Assembly: GCA_002369025.1 (NCBI GenBank)
Contig: DFDV01000202.1
Coordinates: 1 to 5,791 of the forward strand
Direction of reading: 5' to 3'
From: Treponema sp. UBA3819
GTDB taxonomy: Bacteria; Spirochaetota; Spirochaetia; Treponematales; Treponemataceae
Length of the DNA stretch: 5,791 nucleotides
The notes beneath the pieces were generated by a model that was not told the DNA's origin, did not search any database, and saw nothing but the letters and a program-made list of their open reading frames with translations. Positions 1 through 5,779 of the stretch are shown piece after piece (position 1 is the stretch's first letter; each line of letters opens with the position of its first letter). Both the position numbers and the translations under genes were made by a program.

Positions 1-378
1 ACGGCAGATTTTGCTGCGGCGCATTTTTTGCGCGACTACCACGGAAAGTGTGAGAATCTCCACGGCCATAACTACAAGGTCTACGCCCATGTGCGCGGTT
101 CGGAACTGGATGCTGGCGGCATGCTTGTAGATTTTGGTCAGCTAAAAGGGGCTCTGCGTACAGTCCTCAAAAAACTTGACCATACAAACTTAAACGACAT
201 TGCCGCCTTTGACCAGAATCCCAGTGCGGAAAGAATTGCCCGTTTTATTTACGATGAAATGCTTGCCTGCCTTTCAGCACAAGGCCTTGACCTTTCCGGA
301 AAAAAGGGTGGCACAAAACTGTATGCGATAGATGTTTTTGAGACGGAGACAAGCCGCGCCCGCTTTATTGCTGATTAG
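1..378 (+). CDS. queD: QueD / 6-pyruvoyl-tetrahydropterin synthase family protein (5' end missing)
   Basis: The reading frame is open from base 1 to the TAG at 376-378 and gives 125 residues. The true start lies before the window, because the family's first conserved block is already under way at base 1 (DFAAAHFL); a TTG at 28 would cut this block off and is not a credible start. The family uses a zinc ion held by three His to convert dihydroneopterin triphosphate, in QueD to 6-carboxytetrahydropterin for queuosine (7-deazaguanine) synthesis. Visible zinc ligands are H8, H21 and H23, with catalytic Cys17 in CENLHGH. Further family signatures are LDHTNLND (about residues 58-65, the His of the catalytic relay), NPSAERIA, and the late Glu in VFETETS that grips the pterin. 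E. coli QueD is about 120 residues, so only a few residues are missing. Glu18 next to Cys17 leaves open a second or alternative role in folate synthesis (see findings). The gene converges on the radical SAM gene 17 bp away. The cytosolic enzyme family is sure; the exact product is less so. Confidence 0.9.
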   Translation, partial: TADFAAAHFLRDYHGKCENLHGHNYKVYAHVRGSELDAGGMLVDFGQLKGALRTVLKKLDHTNLNDIAAFDQNPSAERIARFIYDEMLACLSAQGLDLSGKKGGTKLYAIDVFETETSRARFIAD

Positions 379-395
379 GCTTTTGCCGCTGTCTC

Positions 396-1460
396 TTACC
401 AGCTTTCTTTATAGCACCATTTGCATAAAGGGCTGATGCGCATGTTTATCAGGTCGCGGGCGAATGAATTGTACTTTTCGCCCTTCCATATTGTGCTGAA
501 ATCCTGGTCTTTAAGATTTCCAAAATTGATGTCTGCCGGGTCTGTGATAATGCAACAGGGCATCACATAACCGTCGGATGAGATTGAAGATGAGTTCCAA
601 ATCCACCAGCAGGGATTTTCTTTTGTCCGCCATTTTTGTTTGAATATTTCAAGATAGAGGCCCTTTTCTTTTGCTTTTGCGCTGACACGGTCAAAAAGGT
701 CATTCACCTGGCTGGAATTGATGCCAACATTTTCCTGAATAACTTTCTTTTCGATGTCTTCGTTTCGTACGCTTAACTTGGTCTGAATTTTCAGCCCGTC
801 AACACCCATCCTGGAGCAGAGGTCTACCATATCCTCAAGCTCGTTAATGTTGTTTTTTGATAATAACATCCATATATTCAGCAGGGGCAGTGTGTTTTTC
901 CCTCTTAGTTTTGACAGTTCAGTTATATTGTGGACCACCCTGTCAAAGTCAAGTCCCGGCCTCATTATTTCATTTGTGGCTTTTGAAGCACCGTCCAGAC
1001 TGAGCCTCAGTTCAAAGAGACCGGAATTGACGACGGCCTTCCTTTTTTCTTCATCAAGGAGCATTCCGTTTGTGTTGATTCTTACGATAATGTCTTTGTC
1101 CGCCGCATAGCGTATCATTTTGAAGAGGTCGGCGTTGAGCAGGGGTTCGCCTTGTCCCTGCAGTTTTGTTTCCAGCAGCCAGGGCATGGTATCAATTCTT
1201 CTTTTGAATTCCTCAAAAGAAAGATCCGGTAATTCTTTTCTTTTCCAGTTGGGCACCTGGCAGTAGCGGCAGTTCAGAAAGCATCTGCTTGTCGGCTCAA
1301 AATCTACCCTGTAGGGGAGTAGTCCTTCCTCAGAAATTTTGTCGTAAAGCTTCTTTTCAAAGAGTTCTTTGGATCTGTTGTAATTATTTTGAACTTCGCT
1401 GTTCTTTTTTTTCAGATTCCTCTGGAAGACAGATTCATATAATTCATTTTGTTCAATCAT
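396..1460 (-). CDS. Radical SAM protein with C-terminal SPASM-like domain
   Basis: A 354-residue protein starting at ATG 1460-1458, with a GAGAG ribosome binding site 7 nt upstream. The radical SAM cluster motif is CX3CX2C at C60, C64 and C67 (SRCFLNCRYC), which holds the 4Fe-4S cluster that cleaves S-adenosylmethionine. It is followed by the GE motif (GQGEPLL, 102-108), the strand motif INTNG (128-132) and LRLSLDGA (151-158), as in the MoaA/PqqE-like superfamily. The C-terminal part has C284, then G297-X4-C302, C303, a GN element (314-315), an IW element (324-325) and C346-X2-C349. This is the layout of SPASM (PF13186), with room for an auxiliary Fe-S cluster, though with five Cys instead of the seven of the fullest versions. 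The first 45 or so residues are highly charged and Asn/Lys-rich and match nothing I recognise. The substrate is unknown. SPASM enzymes modify peptides, proteins or small molecules; I see no precursor peptide gene nearby. The divergent partner is a TylF-type methyltransferase. GC is low in places (about 30% over 1381-1440), which suggests acquired DNA. Confidence 0.9.
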   Translation of the reverse strand: MIEQNELYESVFQRNLKKKNSEVQNNYNRSKELFEKKLYDKISEEGLLPYRVDFEPTSRCFLNCRYCQVPNWKRKELPDLSFEEFKRRIDTMPWLLETKLQGQGEPLLNADLFKMIRYAADKDIIVRINTNGMLLDEEKRKAVVNSGLFELRLSLDGASKATNEIMRPGLDFDRVVHNITELSKLRGKNTLPLLNIWMLLSKNNINELEDMVDLCSRMGVDGLKIQTKLSVRNEDIEKKVIQENVGINSSQVNDLFDRVSAKAKEKGLYLEIFKQKWRTKENPCWWIWNSSSISSDGYVMPCCIITDPADINFGNLKDQDFSTIWKGEKYNSFARDLINMRISPLCKWCYKESW

Positions 1461-1467
1461 AGGTCAA

Positions 1468-1475
1468 CTCTCTCT
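1468..1475 (-). promoter_or_regulatory. Ribosome binding site of the radical SAM gene
   Basis: On the minus strand AGAGAGAG lies 7 nt before the ATG at 1460-1458. It is a purine-rich but imperfect Shine-Dalgarno sequence with good spacing, and it supports this ATG as the start. Confidence 0.6.
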
Positions 1476-1480
1476 GCTTT

Positions 1481-1503
1481 TGAAGTGATAAAATTTTACT
1501 TCA
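1481..1503. promoter_or_regulatory. Inverted repeat, candidate operator over the radical SAM -10 region
   Basis: TGAAGT at 1481-1486 and ACTTCA at 1498-1503 are perfect 6-bp inverted arms separated by 11 bp (gataaaatttt). The dyad spans the -10 hexamer (1493-1498) and the expected start point (about 1486) of the leftward promoter. A dimeric repressor bound here would block that promoter. The geometry is seen directly; the regulatory role is inferred. The AT-rich centre also contains the palindrome AAAATTTT (1490-1497), so chance in AT-rich DNA cannot be excluded. Confidence 0.4.
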
Positions 1504-1521
1504 TTTATATGCAGTTGTCAA
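1493..1521 (-). promoter_or_regulatory. Sigma-70-type promoter of the radical SAM gene
   Basis: Read on the minus strand, TTGACA (1521-1516, perfect -35) is followed by a 17-bp spacer and TAAAAT (1498-1493, 5 of 6 to TATAAT). The predicted transcript starts near 1486 and leaves a leader of about 26 nt that includes the GAGAG ribosome binding site. Spacing and hexamers are close to ideal, making this the best promoter in the window. Confidence 0.7.
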
Positions 1522-1543
1522 TTTTAGGATAATAGAATAGAGT
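1515..1543 (+). promoter_or_regulatory. Weak candidate promoter for the methyltransferase gene
   Basis: TTGTCA (1515-1520, 5 of 6 to TTGACA) is followed by 17 bp and TAGAGT (1538-1543, 4 of 6). Because TTGTCAA is nearly its own reverse complement, this -35 box overlaps the -35 box of the leftward promoter, so the two polymerases would compete. An alternative -10 is GATAAT at 1528-1533 (5 of 6), which lacks a good -35 box. Some promoter must lie in this gap, but which one is uncertain. Confidence 0.3.
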
Positions 1544-1578
1544 GTAAGTGCAATTGTATGTGAAGGATGGACATATCA

Positions 1579-1592
1579 GGGGGGGGAAAAAA
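1579..1592 (+). promoter_or_regulatory. Ribosome binding site made of a G8 tract followed by an A run
   Basis: Eight G (1579-1586) are followed by seven A (1587-1593, the last being the A of the ATG). AGGGG is the Shine-Dalgarno core, and the G tract ends 6 nt before the ATG at 1593-1595. This decides the start: the frame is open up to a GTG at 1548, but that codon has no ribosome binding site and would add 15 residues encoded through this tract. Long G runs are prone to slippage, so the strength of this site could vary between cells. Confidence 0.7.
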
Positions 1593-2291
1593 ATGAAAAA
1601 TATACAGCAGGAAAAGCAGGAAGCAAATTTTTACTGTCTTTCAAAAATGATGGAAAGGGAGCTTGATGTTCCCTATCTTTCCAAAAATGAAGACGGGCTT
1701 TTTGTTCATGAAGATTATGCCAGATTTGCTGCGCTTGAACTGCTCATTGAAGAAGTAAAAAAGATTGACGGCTATCCTGATGCGGCCCTTGCAGAACTGG
1801 GTGTTTTCAGGGGAAAAACAGCAAGGTGCATAAATGAAAAATTCCCGGACAGAAAATTCTATCTTTTTGATACGTTTACAGGTTTTGACAGCAGGGATGT
1901 TGCTGTGGAAATAGCAGAGAAATATACATCGGCTGAATTTGCCTATGAGGGCAGGTTTTCAAATACCGTGGTTGAAAATGTACTGGCGTCCATGAAGTAC
2001 CCGGAAAAGTGTGTTCTCTGCAAGGGGTATTTTCCCGAAACAATTCCCCAGGAAGATATCAATTATCTGCTGGTTTCTATGGATTGCGACCTGTACAATC
2101 CCGTATATGAGGGGCTTATGTATTTTTATCCCCGCCTTGTACAGGGTGGATATATCATGCTGCATGACTACAATAACAATGAAAGATGGCTGGGTGTAAA
2201 AAAAGCTCTTGCAGAATGTGAAAAGGTTTTTGGCCACATCTGCAAAGTTCCCCTTCCAGACAGGGCAGGCTCACTGGTCATCACAAAATAA
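1593..2291 (+). CDS. TylF/MycF-family O-methyltransferase (macrocin O-methyltransferase-like)
   Basis: A 232-residue protein (ATG 1593, TAA 2289-2291). It has the TylF family (PF05711) plan: glycine-rich SAM-binding motif ELGVFRGKTA (68-77), the acidic strand LFDTFTGF (91-98), VSMDCDLY (161-168), FYPRLVQGGYIMLHDY (178-193), then a short C-terminal strand. Family members such as TylF and MycF are Mg-dependent and methylate sugar hydroxyls on macrolides; many bacterial homologues sit in surface-polysaccharide loci instead. D164, D166 and D192 are the likely metal and catalytic positions by analogy. The family's core length is about 200-250 residues, so this is a complete single-domain enzyme without signal peptide or membrane segment, expected in the cytosol. 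It is transcribed away from the radical SAM gene and converges on the PAP2-like gene. GC is about 42% in a sampled line (1681-1740), below the flanking right-hand operon. The substrate is unknown; a sugar in a glycan is my best guess, and a small metabolite is possible. Confidence 0.88.
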   Translation: MKNIQQEKQEANFYCLSKMMERELDVPYLSKNEDGLFVHEDYARFAALELLIEEVKKIDGYPDAALAELGVFRGKTARCINEKFPDRKFYLFDTFTGFDSRDVAVEIAEKYTSAEFAYEGRFSNTVVENVLASMKYPEKCVLCKGYFPETIPQEDINYLLVSMDCDLYNPVYEGLMYFYPRLVQGGYIMLHDYNNNERWLGVKKALAECEKVFGHICKVPLPDRAGSLVITK

Positions 2292-2319
2292 TTTTTTTTG
2301 GAGGGGGGAGGAAAAAAAC
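2292..2319. other. Short convergent gap with T8 and SD-like purine tract
   Basis: The 28-bp gap between two convergent genes consists of T8 (2292-2299), a G-rich tract of the form GGAGGGGGGAGG (2300-2311) and A7 (2312-2318). On the plus strand the purine part looks like a strong Shine-Dalgarno sequence plus A run, very like the ribosome binding site at 1579-1593, yet no plus-strand gene follows. No stem-loop precedes the T8, so it is not a recognisable intrinsic terminator. Confidence 0.5.
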
Positions 2320-3225
2320 TTACTGTTCTGCCTGTGCAGATGCATTGTATTCCACAAGCCAGCGCTGCACGGGTGCCCGCCAGTCATCTTCGTGGGCTCC
2401 TTCCAGCAAAAAGCGTTCGTAGACAAAAAGAAGATGTTCCCTCACCTGACCGGCACTTTCTGCGGACATTTCTTCGGGAGCCACAAACATATCGTTGATA
2501 AAATGCACGGCATCTTCTGCCTTGTAGAGGTCGGGAAAAATACGGCTAATCATGTAGAGGGCGGCAGGTACGCAGTTTACGCTGTGCTGCTTAACATAGA
2601 GAACTGATTCTGCTATCGCTACTGACTGTTTGTAGAGTTCACTGTTCCACTGATTGTTTTCCGCCTGGGTAAATTCTTCGCGCTCAAAGAGCATGTGATA
2701 GAAGGAATAGCAGAGGGCGATAATTGCAATATGCAGGCTGGGAACACAGAGCAGGTGGGGGTCAAAAAAATGAATCGTAAAGAAGTGACCCTTGTGGTAT
2801 GAGGGGCGTTCCATGGTGGTGAGTCTAAAGCGGTAGAGCCGGCCTGCTTCGTCGTACGTAGTCTTAAGAAGTTCCAGCCATTCGCGGATAAAAGGAATTG
2901 CTTTTCCTGCTCCGTAGCGGCGGATGAGCATGGTCATGGGGCAAATCCACAAATTGATGAAGCTCAGGTAGATATCAACTTTCCGGGGCAGAAAGGGAAT
3001 TTTTTTGTCCAGGGGATGGTCTACATGCACAACCGGAATCTTAAGGAAGCCCCATTTTTTTCCGAACTGCAGTACAAAAAATACCGCAATGATGGAGCGG
3101 AGGAGTTTCATGGTTGTCTTAAAGGCGCGGAAAGGAATGACTGCATAGGCAGGCAGCACGCTGAATGAGGAAAGCGCTTTTCCTGAAACCTTTTGAATGC
3201 GTTTTTCTGTGGTAGATACTGTCAT
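2320..3225 (-). CDS. PAP2-like membrane-associated protein with degenerate catalytic motif
   Basis: A 301-residue protein starting at ATG 3225-3223; the TAA is at 2322-2320. Two blocks recall the PAP2 phosphatase/phosphotransferase superfamily (PF01569/PF14378): VPSLHIAIIALCYSFY (161-176; motif 2, PSLH with H165) and SVLYVKQHSVNC (207-218; motif 3, nucleophile-type H214). The family pattern for motif 3 is His-X3-Asp; here that Asp is C218. The Arg usually following the motif 3 Ser is V208. Motif 1 (KX6RP) is at best approximate around ERP (139-141). Hydrophobic stretches near 43-53, 84-100 and 159-178 could enter the membrane, but there are fewer helices than in classical PAP2 lipid phosphatases, and the C-terminal 80 residues are soluble and charged. 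PAP2 enzymes act on phospholipid or isoprenoid phosphates, or exchange lipid head groups. With the relay Asp missing, activity is doubtful and a non-enzymatic or altered role is possible. The gene is coupled to metH by a 1-bp overlap. The weak SD (AGGA, 3241-3238) is 12 nt upstream, so reinitiation after metH probably drives translation. Confidence 0.6.
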   Translation of the reverse strand: MTVSTTEKRIQKVSGKALSSFSVLPAYAVIPFRAFKTTMKLLRSIIAVFFVLQFGKKWGFLKIPVVHVDHPLDKKIPFLPRKVDIYLSFINLWICPMTMLIRRYGAGKAIPFIREWLELLKTTYDEAGRLYRFRLTTMERPSYHKGHFFTIHFFDPHLLCVPSLHIAIIALCYSFYHMLFEREEFTQAENNQWNSELYKQSVAIAESVLYVKQHSVNCVPAALYMISRIFPDLYKAEDAVHFINDMFVAPEEMSAESAGQVREHLLFVYERFLLEGAHEDDWRAPVQRWLVEYNASAQAEQ

Positions 3226-3227
3226 CA
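3223..3227 (-). promoter_or_regulatory. TGATG stop-start overlap between metH and the PAP2-like gene
   Basis: On the minus strand the metH stop TGA (3227-3225) shares its A with the ATG (3225-3223) of the next gene. Such overlaps normally couple translation, so the PAP2-like protein should be made in proportion to MetH and from the same transcript. Confidence 0.85.
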
Positions 3228-5768
3228 GCCGAATATTTCCTTTGCAACGGCAACTGAAGCCATTGCATCTTTTACATAGTAGTCCGCGCCGATTTTTGCC
3301 GCATAGTCTGCCGTTAAAACTGCGCCGCCTGTCATAATCTTACAGGTTTTTCCTGTTTTTTCCAATGCGGCATGCAGGTCTTTTATGGTTGTCTCCATGT
3401 TGCCGACCGTAGTGGTCATGAGGGCGCTAAGCCCCAGCAGCTTAATGTCGTTCTCTATGACAGTTTCTACAACTTTTTCTGACGGCACATTTTTTCCAAG
3501 GTCAATTACTGTGTAGCCGTAGTTTTCAAGCATGGCTTTGGTGATGTTTTTTCCGATGTCGTGAATGTCACCAAAAACAGTTGCGATGGCAATGGTTCCC
3601 CGGCTTTCCTGTTTGGCTCCGCTTGCTTCCAGATGTGCCTTGATAAGGGCAAAGGATTCTCCGACGGTATCTGCACTCAAAAGCAGCTGGGGAAGAAATT
3701 TTAAACCGATTTCAAAATCTTTTCCCACAAGGTCAAGGGCGGGAACAATGCAGCGGTCAATGATGGCAACCGGCTCTTTTCCTGCGTCCAGAAGGGCTTT
3801 TGTTGCCTCGCGGGATTTTTCCTTAAAGCCCTTGCAGATTATTTCTATCAGACTGCGCTCTCCGTCACTTAAGTCTTCGGGCAGTTTTACATCTGCTCCT
3901 TTTTTGGGCTTTACTGATGCTGAGGTCTTTGATTCAGACTTGAGGCCTGCCAGCTGGTCAGCGCTCACATTGTAGAGGGGGGCGCTTGTGCCTGTGTATT
4001 TTTCTATATAGTTGAGGCAGTTTTCATCGTAGCAGGCAAGGGCTCTGTAGCCGTAGTAGGTTTCCATCATCGGTTCGCTCAGCGGATTGATGATACAGGC
4101 GTCCAGACCTGAATGGAGGGCCAGGGCAAAGAATCTGCTGTTGATGATGTCGCGCCGTGGAAGACCAAAACTGATGTTTGAAACGCCAAGAATAAAGCGC
4201 AGTCCCTGTGAGCCGAATTCTTCTCTTAAAAGCGCTATGGCGCGGACGGTTTCCAGAGCCTCTTTCTGCTGGGAACTGACCGTAAGCGTAAGGGTGTCAA
4301 TGACAATGTCATGGGGCTGAATGCCGTACTTTGCCGCTTCTGCGATGATTTTGCGGGCTACTTCACAGCGGCCTTCTGCGGTGGGGGCAATGCCATTTTC
4401 GTCAATACAGAGGGCGACTAAGGCTCCGCCGTAATGTGCTACAATTGGAAGGACTTTGTCCATCACGTCTTTGCGTCCGTTTACGCTGTTTACCAGTGGC
4501 TTTCCGTTATAGTAGCGCAGGGCCTTTTCCAGAACGCCGCTTTCGCTGGAGTCAATCTGCAGGGGAGTGGCAAAAGTGCTTTGAATGGTCTTTACAGCCT
4601 TAACCATAGTGGCCGCTTCGTCTATGCCGGGAAGCCCAACATTTACATCAAGAATCTGTGCGCCTGCGTTAATCTGGCTTTCTGCTTCATTCAGGACAAA
4701 GTTCATGTCGCCGGCAAGCAGGGCTTCCTTGCATTTTTTCTTGCCGGTTGGATTTATGCGTTCGCCCACAATCTGGGGGCCGGCTTTTCCGCCAATCTGT
4801 ACGGTCTGGTTGTATGAGCAGATAAAGGTATCGCAGGCTGCTTCAAAGGGGGCACGATTCATCTGCGGTTCTGCTTCAATTTCGCGAATCATTGTGGCAA
4901 TATGGGGAGGAGTTGTGCCGCAGCAGCCGCCCAGGGCTACAGCTCCTGCCAGCCGGTTTTTCTTTTGAGATGCTGCAAATTCTGCGGCAGAAACCCGGTA
5001 CATGGTTTTGCCGCCAACTACAACCGGGAGGCCGGCGTTGGGCTGAATCAGAACCGGCGTGTGGGCATACTGCAAAAAGAGCCGTGCAAGTTCATTATCT
5101 TCTTCAAGGCTGCCCCCGCAGTTTAATCCCAGTAAATCTACATGCAGGGCTTCCAGATAGGTCACGCAGGTAAGTACATCTGCACCGGTGAGCGTACGCA
5201 GATTTGACTGGAAAGTCGGCGTTGCAACGACAGCCATCTTTGTGTTTTCCTGTACCGCAAGGATTGCTGCCTTCATTTCATAGAGGTCGCTCATGGTTTC
5301 AATAATCGCAAGCTGTGCGCCCTCTGATTCTGCCAGCACCGCAGCCTTTTTGTAGCTTTCGTAGGCCTGGTCAAAGGTTAAGTCGCCCATGGGCTCCAAA
5401 AGCCGGCCAATCTGTCCCGTGTCCCAGGAGATAAAATGGGGGCGCTTATTGCCGTCACGCTCTGCTTCTGCCACACTTTCGCGCAAAATCTTCATTTCTG
5501 CCCTGATGTATTCCTCGCAGGAGTAGGGGGCAGAAGCAAGTTTAAGGGGATTTGCGCCAAAAGTATTTGCCGTAAGCACATGACAGCCCGCGTCCAGATA
5601 TTTTCTGTGAATTGACTTTATGACATCAGGATGGGTGATTGAAAGATCTTCGGGAATTACATAGTCACTTACTCCCGAAGCCTGAATCATAGTTCCCATG
5701 CCGCCGTCAAAAAAAACGGGGAGATTTTGAGAAATGCGTTCCTGTAAAAAAGACTTAAAATCTGACAC
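3225..5768 (-). CDS. metH: Cobalamin-dependent methionine synthase MetH, without reactivation domain
   Basis: An 847-residue cytosolic enzyme that moves a methyl group from 5-methyltetrahydrofolate via cob(I)alamin to homocysteine, making methionine and tetrahydrofolate. Domains in order: homocysteine-binding barrel (about 10-300) with DGGMGTMIQ (21-29) and zinc ligands C217 (NCGG) and C282/C283 (GGCCGTTPP); pterin-binding barrel (about 330-590) with GERINPTGKK (335-344) and DVNVG (374-378); a Lys/Ser-rich linker (about 605-628); the four-helix cap (about 633-715, with FLPQLLLSAD 691-700); and the B12-binding domain (722-847) with GDIHDIGKN (733-741; H736 is the lower cobalt ligand), SALMTTT (781-787) and TGGAVLT (813-819). 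The protein ends here, whereas E. coli MetH (about 1227 residues) continues with a roughly 330-residue AdoMet-dependent reactivation domain. Short forms like this are known, for example in Thermotoga, and depend on a separate reactivation protein. The start chosen is GTG 5768-5766, because residues 1-20 fit the family's usual N-terminus; the frame stays open to the window edge, so a slightly earlier start cannot be ruled out. It is the first visible gene of an operon with the PAP2-like gene. Confidence 0.95.
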   Translation of the reverse strand: MSDFKSFLQERISQNLPVFFDGGMGTMIQASGVSDYVIPEDLSITHPDVIKSIHRKYLDAGCHVLTANTFGANPLKLASAPYSCEEYIRAEMKILRESVAEAERDGNKRPHFISWDTGQIGRLLEPMGDLTFDQAYESYKKAAVLAESEGAQLAIIETMSDLYEMKAAILAVQENTKMAVVATPTFQSNLRTLTGADVLTCVTYLEALHVDLLGLNCGGSLEEDNELARLFLQYAHTPVLIQPNAGLPVVVGGKTMYRVSAAEFAASQKKNRLAGAVALGGCCGTTPPHIATMIREIEAEPQMNRAPFEAACDTFICSYNQTVQIGGKAGPQIVGERINPTGKKKCKEALLAGDMNFVLNEAESQINAGAQILDVNVGLPGIDEAATMVKAVKTIQSTFATPLQIDSSESGVLEKALRYYNGKPLVNSVNGRKDVMDKVLPIVAHYGGALVALCIDENGIAPTAEGRCEVARKIIAEAAKYGIQPHDIVIDTLTLTVSSQQKEALETVRAIALLREEFGSQGLRFILGVSNISFGLPRRDIINSRFFALALHSGLDACIINPLSEPMMETYYGYRALACYDENCLNYIEKYTGTSAPLYNVSADQLAGLKSESKTSASVKPKKGADVKLPEDLSDGERSLIEIICKGFKEKSREATKALLDAGKEPVAIIDRCIVPALDLVGKDFEIGLKFLPQLLLSADTVGESFALIKAHLEASGAKQESRGTIAIATVFGDIHDIGKNITKAMLENYGYTVIDLGKNVPSEKVVETVIENDIKLLGLSALMTTTVGNMETTIKDLHAALEKTGKTCKIMTGGAVLTADYAAKIGADYYVKDAMASVAVAKEIFG

Positions 5769-5776
5769 TCTGTTTA

Positions 5777-5779
5777 TCC
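5777..5779 (-). promoter_or_regulatory. Weak ribosome binding site of metH
   Basis: GGA on the minus strand (5779-5777) lies 8 nt before the GTG at 5768-5766. It is a minimal Shine-Dalgarno core, and it fits the non-ATG start in suggesting modest translation. Only 23 bp upstream of the start are present, so a promoter or cobalamin riboswitch further out cannot be judged. Confidence 0.4.

Noticed and set aside
377..388. GGC-tttt-GCC mini-hairpin just after the queD-like stop codon.
   Set aside because: It has only three base pairs and no T tract follows, so it is too weak to call a terminator.
1548..1592. N-terminal extension of the methyltransferase starting at GTG 1548, or a separate small peptide.
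   Set aside because: There is no ribosome binding site before the GTG, the 15 extra residues would be encoded through the Shine-Dalgarno tract, and the ATG at 1593 has ideal spacing.
2312..2350. Possible terminator for the metH/PAP2-like operon: minus-strand stem TCTGC-acag-GCAGA at the gene end, then T7 just after the stop.
   Set aside because: The stem is only 5 bp, lies inside the coding region and is about 8 nt from the T run, so it does not meet the usual geometry of an intrinsic terminator.
2209..2607. Plus-strand open frame crossing the end of the methyltransferase gene and the PAP2-like gene.
   Set aside because: It overlaps two supported genes and has no family-like motifs. Its spacing to the SD-like tract is accidental, since its frame begins well before that tract.
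3565..5173. Several long plus-strand open frames antisense to metH, up to about 136 codons.
   Set aside because: They lie fully inside a clearly functional gene, have Ser/Arg/Ala-rich compositions typical of antisense reading of a biased gene, and show no recognisable motifs.
396..5768. Idea that metH, the radical SAM gene and the methyltransferase form one S-adenosylmethionine-recycling system.
   Set aside because: They are on different transcripts with different base composition; shared use of the methionine cycle is too general to support a functional link.
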